Origin: Rhodobacter sp. | GTDB taxonomy: Bacteria; Pseudomonadota; Alphaproteobacteria; Rhodobacterales; Rhodobacteraceae | Direction of reading: 5' to 3' | Assembly: GCA_020637595.1 (NCBI GenBank) | Contig: JACKKE010000001.1 | Location: forward strand, 372,001 to 436,000 | Length of the DNA: 64,000 bases | Part shown: positions 58,377 through 64,000 of the stretch, piece after piece | Layout of the letters: the number at the start of each line of letters is the position of its first letter | Numbering within the stretch: the stretch's first letter is position 1 | Position numbers and translations under genes: made by a program | Notes under the pieces: generated by a model | The model's database searches: none | What the model saw: the letters and a program-made list of their open reading frames with translations, nothing else | Told to the model about the DNA's origin: nothing

Positions 58377-59597
58377 ATGACCGACCGCCCCGCCCTGCGC
58401 GCCAAGGATGCCCCCGACCTCAACCGGTTCCAGTGGGACGACGCGCTGCGCCTCGACAGCCAGCTGAGCGAAGACGAGCGCATGCTCCGCGACGCCGCGC
58501 AGGAGTTCGCGCAAACGGTGCTGCAGCCGCGCGTGATCGAGGCCTATCGCACCGAGAAATCCGACCCCGGCGTGTTCCGTCTGATGGGCGAGGCCGGGCT
58601 TCTGGGCACCACGATCCCCGAGGAATACGGCGGTCTGGGCGCGGGCTATGTGACCTATGGTCTGGTCGCGCGGGAAATCGAGCGCGTCGATTCCGGCTAT
58701 CGCAGCATGATGTCGGTGCAATCGTCGCTGGTGATGTATCCGATCTATGCCTATGGCAGCGAAGAGCAGCGCAAGAAGTATCTGCCGGGGTTGGCCTCGG
58801 GCGCGTTGATCGGCTGCTTCGGTCTGACCGAACCCGACGCGGGGTCGGACCCCGCCGGGATGAAGACCCGCGCCGAGAAGATCGACGGCGGCTATCGCCT
58901 GACCGGCACCAAGATGTGGATCTCGAACGCGCCCTTTGCCGATGTCTTCGTCGTCTGGGCGAAATCGGATGCGCATGACGGGCGGATCCGCGGGTTCGTG
59001 CTGGAAAAGGGCATGAAGGGGCTGAGCGCGCCGAAGATCGAGGGCAAGCTGTCGCTGCGCGCCTCGACCACCGGCGAGATCGTCATGCAGGGCGTCGAGG
59101 TGGGCGAGGACGCGCTGCTTCCGCATGTGCAGGGGTTGAAGGGGCCGTTCGGCTGTCTGAACCGGGCGCGCTATGGCATCGCCTGGGGGGTGATGGGCGC
59201 GGCCGAGTTCTGCTGGCACGCTGCGCGGCAGTATGGCCTTGACCGCAAGCAGTTCGACAAGCCGCTCGCCGGCACGCAGCTGTTCCAGAAGAAACTGGCC
59301 GACATGCAGACCGAGATCACCCTGGGCCTGCAGGCCGCGCTGCAGGTCGGGCGGCTGCTGGACCGTGCCGAGGGCGCGCCCGAGATGATCAGCCTGATCA
59401 AGCGCAACAACTGCGGCAAGGCGCTGGACATCGCCCGGATGGCCCGCGACATGCACGGCGGCAACGGGATTTCCGAGGAATTCCAGGTCATCCGCCACAT
59501 GGTCAACCTGGAGACTGTGAACACCTATGAGGGCACGCATGACGTTCATGCGCTGATCCTGGGCCGCGCGCAGACCGGGTTGCAGGCGTTCTTCTGA
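58377..59597 (+). CDS. gcdH: Glutaryl-CoA dehydrogenase
   Basis: 406 aa from MTDRPALRAKDAPDL at 58377, with GGAGG upstream. Acyl-CoA dehydrogenase motifs: CFGLTEPDAGSDPAGMKTRA, WISNAPFADVFVVWAKSD, and the catalytic Glu in VNTYEGTHDVHALILGRA. GLLGTTIPEEYGGLGAGYVT and the Arg in GYRSMMSVQSSLV are typical of GcdH, which oxidises and decarboxylates glutaryl-CoA to crotonyl-CoA in lysine and tryptophan catabolism. It is divergent from its probable LysR regulator. Confidence 0.92.
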   Translation: MTDRPALRAKDAPDLNRFQWDDALRLDSQLSEDERMLRDAAQEFAQTVLQPRVIEAYRTEKSDPGVFRLMGEAGLLGTTIPEEYGGLGAGYVTYGLVAREIERVDSGYRSMMSVQSSLVMYPIYAYGSEEQRKKYLPGLASGALIGCFGLTEPDAGSDPAGMKTRAEKIDGGYRLTGTKMWISNAPFADVFVVWAKSDAHDGRIRGFVLEKGMKGLSAPKIEGKLSLRASTTGEIVMQGVEVGEDALLPHVQGLKGPFGCLNRARYGIAWGVMGAAEFCWHAARQYGLDRKQFDKPLAGTQLFQKKLADMQTEITLGLQAALQVGRLLDRAEGAPEMISLIKRNNCGKALDIARMARDMHGGNGISEEFQVIRHMVNLETVNTYEGTHDVHALILGRAQTGLQAFF

Positions 59598-59650
59598 CCG
59601 GTCACCCGGGGAAGAGCGTGGCTCGGGGCCATCGAGGCCCCTCGCCCCGC

Positions 59651-59713
59651 CGGGGGCTGTCTGCCCCCACGGGCTGGCGCCCTCCCCCGAGGATATTTGC
59701 AACGCAAAGATGG
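59651..59713 (+). repeat. Dispersed hairpin element, copy C
   Basis: GGGGGC...GCCCCC hairpin, a short GC stretch, CCCCC, then GAGGATATTT-n3-ACGCAAAGATGGGG (59689-59713). Lies between gcdH and eda. Confidence 0.7.
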
Positions 59714-59734
59714 GGCGCTTTCGGGCGCCTTTTT
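59713..59734 (+). terminator. Terminator of gcdH
   Basis: GGCGC and GCGCC around a 6-base loop, followed by TTTTT, directly after element copy C. Confidence 0.7.
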
Positions 59735-59749
59735 ACCGCGTGCCGTTAG

Positions 59750-59763
59750 CGCAAACGATTGCG
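59750..59763. promoter_or_regulatory. LacI-type operator upstream of eda
   Basis: CGCAAACGATTGCG is a near-perfect palindrome with central CG, the form bound by LacI-family sugar regulators. It lies 54 bp before the eda start. Confidence 0.6.
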
Positions 59764-59816
59764 TTTTCGCGGGCAGGCCGCTATGCCGGGCGCAGGTCTT
59801 TCCGTGAGGTGAAGCG

Positions 59817-60458
59817 ATGACCCCTGCCCTGCAAAGCCATGCCGTGCTGGCGCTGTGCCGCCTGGCGCCGGTGATTCCGGTGCTGGTGATCGAGGAGATC
59901 GACCACGCGGAACCTCTGGCGCATGCGTTGGTCGAGGGGGGCTTGCCGGTGCTGGAAGTGACGCTGCGCACCGGCTGCGCGATCGAGGCGATTTCGGCGA
60001 TGGCCGGGGTGCACGGGGCGCGGGTCGGGGCGGGCACCGTCCTGAGCGCGCATGACGCCGAGCGGGCGAAGCACGCGGGGGCCGAGTTCGCGGTCTCGCC
60101 CGGAGCGACGCCGGCGCTGGCCGCGGCCTGCACGGCGCTGGATCTGCCCTTGCTGCCCGGGGCGGCGACGGCGAGCGAGGTGATGGCGCTCCTGGAGCTG
60201 GGCTATCGGACGATGAAGTTCTTTCCGGCGGGTCCCGCGGGCGGCGCGCCGATGCTCAAGGCGCTGCACGGCCCCCTGCCGCAGGCAAGTTTCTGCCCCA
60301 CGGGCGGGGTGGGCCTGCAGAATGCGGGGGATTATCTGTCGCTGCCCAACGTTGCCTGTGTCGGCGGCAGCTGGGTTGCGCCCGCGGCGATGATGCGCGC
60401 GGGCGATTGGGACGGCATCCGCGAGCTGGCGCACGCGGCATCGAAGCTGCCGCGCTGA
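59817..60458 (+). CDS. eda: KDPG aldolase
   Basis: 213 aa. Class I aldolase motifs: VIPVLVIEEIDHA, VLEVTLRTGCAIEAI (with the Glu), GAGTVLSAHDAERA, the Schiff-base Lys in RTMKFFPAGPAGG and CPTGGVG. It splits 2-keto-3-deoxy-6-phosphogluconate to pyruvate and glyceraldehyde 3-phosphate in the Entner-Doudoroff pathway. edd is not adjacent. It is convergent with hemE with a 4-bp gap. Confidence 0.94.
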   Translation: MTPALQSHAVLALCRLAPVIPVLVIEEIDHAEPLAHALVEGGLPVLEVTLRTGCAIEAISAMAGVHGARVGAGTVLSAHDAERAKHAGAEFAVSPGATPALAAACTALDLPLLPGAATASEVMALLELGYRTMKFFPAGPAGGAPMLKALHGPLPQASFCPTGGVGLQNAGDYLSLPNVACVGGSWVAPAAMMRAGDWDGIRELAHAASKLPR

Positions 60459-60462
60459 TCGC

Positions 60463-61512
60463 TCAGCCGCGGATCGCTTCGAGCATCCGCGACACGTTGT
60501 CGGGGTTTGCGTCGGGCGTGATGCCGTGGCCGAGGTTGAAGATATGCGGCCCTTTCGAGAAGGCGCGCACGATGCGTTTGGTCTCGGACACCAGCTCGGC
60601 CCCGCCGGTGACCATGTGGTGCGGTGCGAGGTTGCCCTGCACGCAGCCGTCGGGCTGGACGTATTCCGCCGCCCATTCCGCATCCACCGAATTGTCCAGC
60701 GCCAACCCGTCCGCGCCGGTTGCCCGGGCAAAGCCGATATAGCGTTCGCGGGCCTCGCGCGGGAAGGCGATGACCGGAATGCCGGGATAACGCGCCTTGA
60801 GCGCGGCGATGATCGTCGCCGTCGGTTTCAGGGCGAAATCGTCGAAATCCGCGCCCTTGAGGCTGCCGGCCCAGCTGTCGAAGAGCTTGACCACCTCGGC
60901 CCCGGCGGCGATCTGCGCCGAGAGGTATTCGATGGTGGCCTCGGTCAGCCGGTCGATCAGTTGCGAGAACCCCTCGCGGTCGGCGTCCTTGAAGGCATGC
61001 GCCGGGCCCTGGTCCTTGGTGCCGCGGCCGGCGACCATGTAGGTGGCGACGGTCCAGGGCGCGCCGGCAAAGCCGATCAGCGTGGTTTCGCGCGGCAGTT
61101 CGCGCGACAGGATGCGCACCGTCTCGTAGACCGGGGCCAGGGTTTCGTGCACGGCGTCCGCGGGTTTCAACGCGGCCAGCCCGGCGCGGTCGGTGATCAC
61201 CGACATGCGCGGCCCCTCGCCCTCGGCGAACCAGAGCTTCGCCCCCAGCGCCTGGCCGATCAGCAGGATGTCGGCAAACAGGATCGCCGCGTCAAAGCCA
61301 TAGCGGCGGATCGGCTGCAGGGTGACCTCGGCGGCCAGTTCGGGATTGTAGCACAGCGACAGGAAATCGCCGGCCTGCGCCCGGGTCGCACGGTATTCCG
61401 GCAGATAGCGCCCCGCCTGGCGCATCATCCAGACCGGCGGCACGGCCTGCACCTCGCCGGCGAGCGCGCGCAGGATCGTCTTGGTCGGGGCGGTCTGGGT
61501 CGTCTCGGTCAC
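60463..61512 (-). CDS. hemE: Uroporphyrinogen decarboxylase
   Basis: 349 aa starting at a GTG (61512) with AAGGAGG 7 nt upstream; the frame is open to 61566. The signature PPVWMMRQAGRYLPEYR is near residue 25; RYGFDAAILFADILLI holds the catalytic Asp. The FAGAPWTVATYMVAG and GLALDNSVDAEW segments fit. It decarboxylates uroporphyrinogen III to coproporphyrinogen III for haem and, in phototrophs, bacteriochlorophyll. Confidence 0.95.
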   Translation of the reverse strand: MTETTQTAPTKTILRALAGEVQAVPPVWMMRQAGRYLPEYRATRAQAGDFLSLCYNPELAAEVTLQPIRRYGFDAAILFADILLIGQALGAKLWFAEGEGPRMSVITDRAGLAALKPADAVHETLAPVYETVRILSRELPRETTLIGFAGAPWTVATYMVAGRGTKDQGPAHAFKDADREGFSQLIDRLTEATIEYLSAQIAAGAEVVKLFDSWAGSLKGADFDDFALKPTATIIAALKARYPGIPVIAFPREARERYIGFARATGADGLALDNSVDAEWAAEYVQPDGCVQGNLAPHHMVTGGAELVSETKRIVRAFSKGPHIFNLGHGITPDANPDNVSRMLEAIRG

Positions 61513-61588
61513 GGGCGGGCCTCCTTGCCTTTGGGCCGGAATGCGGGGTGCGTGGCGTGAAGTCAAGGCGCCGGTGGTCGCAGCGGCG

Positions 61589-62623
61589 TCACGGGCGTTC
61601 GATGCCCGGGCCCATCGCTTCGCTGACGTAGACGCGCAGATCCTGCGTCGGCGTGAAATCGGTCAGCGTCGCCTCGATGCGGTTCGGGGCGATGCGCTGC
61701 GCGCCGGGAAAGCAGGTGAACACCCAATCCAGCGTGACCGGGCTTTCCACCACCAGATGGAACCGGCCGATCGGCCCGCGCCAGTTGGCGCCGGTGGTCA
61801 GGATATAGTCGACCTCGGCCGAGATATAGGTCGCGAAACCCTCGGGCATGCCGGTCTCGAGCGCCGCGCGCATGGTGTTCAGTGCCTCGGGTTCCGGGCA
61901 GTAATCGGCATGCGCGGCGGCCAGCGCCTCGCGCCACCAGTCGTCATGGATGGTCGCGGGATCCTCGGGCCCCGGAAACCAGCTGTTGAGCGAGATCCCG
62001 GCGGCCGGGACATAGCGGTGCTCGACGGTGACCTCGGTATGCGGGGGAAAGACCTGCGTGCGCCAGAAGGTCGATTGCAGCGACCAGCGCGGAAAGCCGT
62101 CCTCGGTCAGGAAGCCGCCCTGCTTCAGCGCCTGCCGGGTCTGCGCGGGCAGGTCCGCGAGGGCGCTGTGCACGCCATAGGCATCGAAGGGCACTGGCGA
62201 GACGCCGAGCGCCTGCAGATCGGCGGCGCGATCCTGCCCGTCCAGCATCACCCGGTGCTGGACCTGCAACGGGACGGGCTGGCCGTCGATCCATGTCTGG
62301 AACTGCACGAAGTTGTCGGACCAGGGGTCGGGCAGGTTGCGCTCGACCTCCAACCCGCCGGGGCCAAGCTCGGGCAGCGGAAAGGCGACGATGGTTTCCA
62401 CCGGGGTATCGGTCTCGTTTCGGAACACATAGCGCACCCGGATTTCCGTGGGCGAGACCGCCAGATCCTCGGACAGCATCGCCACCGCGTCGGTCTGGCG
62501 CAACTCGATCCCGCCGACGCCGACACCGGCCGCCGAATCGTTGGCGAAGGCCGGCGCGGCCAGAATCCCCGCCCAAATCCCCGCCCAAATCCCGGCCAGA
62601 AAAACCCCTGAAAACCCCTTCAT
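61589..62623 (-). CDS. DUF4424-like secreted protein
   Basis: 344 aa. The signal peptide (about 28 aa) contains a repeated GIWAGIWAGI from a 12-bp tandem repeat. The mature part starts NDSAAGVGVGGIELRQTDAV, typical of DUF4424, followed by IRVRYVFRNETDTPVETIVA and FWRTQVFPPHTEVTVEHRY. Probably periplasmic. Upstream of hemE on the same strand, 76 bp apart. Confidence 0.82.
   Translation of the reverse strand: MKGFSGVFLAGIWAGIWAGILAAPAFANDSAAGVGVGGIELRQTDAVAMLSEDLAVSPTEIRVRYVFRNETDTPVETIVAFPLPELGPGGLEVERNLPDPWSDNFVQFQTWIDGQPVPLQVQHRVMLDGQDRAADLQALGVSPVPFDAYGVHSALADLPAQTRQALKQGGFLTEDGFPRWSLQSTFWRTQVFPPHTEVTVEHRYVPAAGISLNSWFPGPEDPATIHDDWWREALAAAHADYCPEPEALNTMRAALETGMPEGFATYISAEVDYILTTGANWRGPIGRFHLVVESPVTLDWVFTCFPGAQRIAPNRIEATLTDFTPTQDLRVYVSEAMGPGIERP
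62564..62598. repeat. 12-bp tandem repeat in the DUF4424 signal peptide
   Basis: Three units of AATCCCCGCCCA (last diverged) encode a repeated AGIW within the hydrophobic core of the signal peptide. Multiples of three keep the frame. Confidence 0.8.
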
Positions 62624-62791
62624 GCTCTTCTCCTTTTCGCCACCCTGCCGCGGTATCAGGCCGCCCTGCCATGATGCCGGTCAATTCCGCCACACGGATG
62701 CGCGAGCAATTGCCCGGGGGTGCGCCGGTTTATGGACGTGCCGCCGGGGCTGGAGTATATCAGAAAGAAACCTCTAAGCGATTGATCCCGC

Positions 62792-63778
62792 GTGACCCTG
62801 AGCCCTGCCCCCTGGCGTCTGTCCGTCGCCCCGATGCTGGACTGGACCGACACCCACTGCCGCCAGTTCCATCGGCGGCTGAGCCGGCACGCGCTGCTTT
62901 ACACGGAAATGGTCACCTCGGCGGCACTGGTGCGGGGCGGCGCACGGCACCTGCTGCGATTCGATCCCGTCGAGCAGCCGGTGGCACTGCAGCTGGGGGG
63001 CTCGGACCCGGCTGAACTGGCGCAGGCGGCACGGATGGGCGCGGACGAGGGGTATGGAGAGGTCAACCTCAACGTCGGCTGTCCCTCGGACCGGGTGCAG
63101 TCGGGATGTTTCGGCGCCGTTCTGATGAAAACGCCGGGTCTGGTGGGCGAGTGCCTGGCGGCGATGCGCGCGGCCTGCGATGCCGAAATCACCGTGAAAT
63201 GCCGGATCGGCGTCGATGATCAGGATCCCGAACAGGCCCTGCCTGCGTTTCTGGATGCGGTGCGTGGCGCGGGCGTCAAACGGGTGATCATCCATGCCCG
63301 CAAGGCCTGGCTGCAGGGGCTCTCGCCCAAGGAAAACCGCGAGATCCCGCCGCTGGACTATGACATCGCGGAACGGATGCTGACCGCCTATCCTGACCTG
63401 ACGCTGTGTGTGAACGGCGGCGTGGCCACTCTTGATGAGGCCGAGGCGCTGCTGGCGCGGGGCTTTGCCGGGGTGATGATCGGGCGCGCGGCCTATCACC
63501 AGCCCTATGACATCCTCGGCGCGGCCGACCGGCGGATCTTTGGCCGCCCGGGACCGGATGCCGACCCGGTGGATGTCGCCGAGTCCATGCGCCCGGTGAT
63601 TGCCGCGCATATGGCGCAGGGCGGCAAGATTCTGGGCGTCACCCGACACATGCTGGGACTTTTCGCCGGGCGCACCGGCGCGCGGGCCTGGCGGCGGGCG
63701 CTGTCCGAGATGCATGACGGGACGCTGGCAGAGTATGACGCGCTGATCGCGGGTCTGCGGGAGAGGATGGCGGCATGA
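62792..63778 (+). CDS. dusA: tRNA-dihydrouridine(20/20a) synthase
   Basis: 328 aa with a GTG start at 62792. SVAPMLDWTDTHCRQFHRRL, TEMVTSAALVRGG, LNVGCPSDRVQSGCFGAVLM (with the catalytic Cys) and HARKAWLQGLSPKENREIPP are diagnostic of DusA. It reduces U20/U20a in tRNA D-loops with FMN. The stop overlaps the next ATG. Confidence 0.95.
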   Translation: MTLSPAPWRLSVAPMLDWTDTHCRQFHRRLSRHALLYTEMVTSAALVRGGARHLLRFDPVEQPVALQLGGSDPAELAQAARMGADEGYGEVNLNVGCPSDRVQSGCFGAVLMKTPGLVGECLAAMRAACDAEITVKCRIGVDDQDPEQALPAFLDAVRGAGVKRVIIHARKAWLQGLSPKENREIPPLDYDIAERMLTAYPDLTLCVNGGVATLDEAEALLARGFAGVMIGRAAYHQPYDILGAADRRIFGRPGPDADPVDVAESMRPVIAAHMAQGGKILGVTRHMLGLFAGRTGARAWRRALSEMHDGTLAEYDALIAGLRERMAA

Positions 63779-64000
63779 AACGGATCGTGGCGGCTCTTTC
63801 TCTGGCGGCTCTCTCGGCCTGTGCGCCGGCGGATCAGGTGCAGCGGCTCGACTCGCAGGCCGGAGCGACCGCGCCGGTCACCGCCTATCGCCCGGGCACG
63901 CCCGATCCGCTGCCCGCCGGGCGCTCGAATGCCGAGATGGTGCGCGATTTCCTGGAATTGGGCTTTGCGATGGAGAGCGGCCGCCCGATCGGCCAGTTCT
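63775..64000 (+). CDS. DUF2927-like lipoprotein (partial, start only)
   Basis: 75 codons before the window ends. Lipoprotein signal MKRIVAALSLAALSAC (Cys16), then a flexible piece and SNAEMVRDFLELGFAMESGR, the start of the DUF2927 domain common in Rhodobacteraceae. Function unknown. It overlaps dusA by 4 bp. Confidence 0.75.
   Translation, partial: MKRIVAALSLAALSACAPADQVQRLDSQAGATAPVTAYRPGTPDPLPAGRSNAEMVRDFLELGFAMESGRPIGQF

Overview
The window reads as core chromosome of a GC-rich alphaproteobacterium of the Rhodobacteraceae (Rhodobacter/Paracoccus/Roseobacter side). The signs are the trgA-trgB tellurite pair known from Rhodobacter, a permuted two-piece ssrA with a Rhodobacter-like tag (ANDNRAPVAVAA), an alpha-type SspB, CsgH-type curli genes, a two-domain dCTP deaminase, a class II DAHP synthase and a perfect CtrA box. 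I saw no transposase, integrase, phage gene, CRISPR array or rRNA operon. This is inference from gene content, not from a search.

Layout. 0-8 kb: end of pgi, a secreted protein, a phosphodiesterase divergent from choline-sulfatase (betC), a receiver-like protein, a large DUF2339 membrane protein and a LuxR-type regulator. 8-17.5 kb: housekeeping block with tsf, rpsB, an OlsB-like acyltransferase and bamE on the minus strand, then DUF177-rpmF-plsX-fabH-ihfA-merR, tRNA-Pro(GGG) and dcd on the plus strand. 17.5-30 kb: TDT-type transporter, glk, M48 protease, an AbfB/Cys-repeat secreted protein, a VOC enzyme behind a clear operator, a curli-like locus (two curlins, csgH, META protein) full of tandem repeats, a PhyH oxygenase with two operator copies, and yicC-gmk-gamma carbonic anhydrase. 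30-41.5 kb: PAS protein, class II DAHP synthase, GlxA regulator, MobA-like transferase, 3-hydroxybutyrate dehydrogenase with a candidate small RNA or attenuator upstream, a peptide-binding protein with an entericidin-like lipoprotein, an XRE-cupin regulator, and an acyl-CoA ligase-DsbA-MFS operon. 41.5-48 kb: pilin-like peptide, trgB, trgA, phrA and a cysteine-desulfurase-like enzyme, divergent from a GntR regulator and a Kv-type channel. 48-52.5 kb: ssrA, an LprI-like protein, a VWA protein, sspB, a YbaK protein, an RDD protein and bpt. 52.5-64 kb: ilv genes behind a leader-peptide attenuator, mtnN, a LysR/glutaryl-CoA dehydrogenase pair, eda with a LacI-type operator, hemE, a DUF4424 protein, dusA and the start of a DUF2927 lipoprotein.

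How genes work together. pgi, glk and eda belong to glucose / Entner-Doudoroff metabolism but are scattered. ssrA, sspB and bpt, all feeding Clp proteolysis (ribosome rescue tag, ssrA-tag adaptor, N-degron transferase), lie within 4.4 kb. trgAB, phrA and the PLP enzyme look like one stress operon. The most unusual material is non-coding: a dispersed hairpin element in four copies, a candidate small RNA at 35.3 kb, an ilv attenuator, several perfect palindromic operators, and three different tandem repeats within the curli-like locus.
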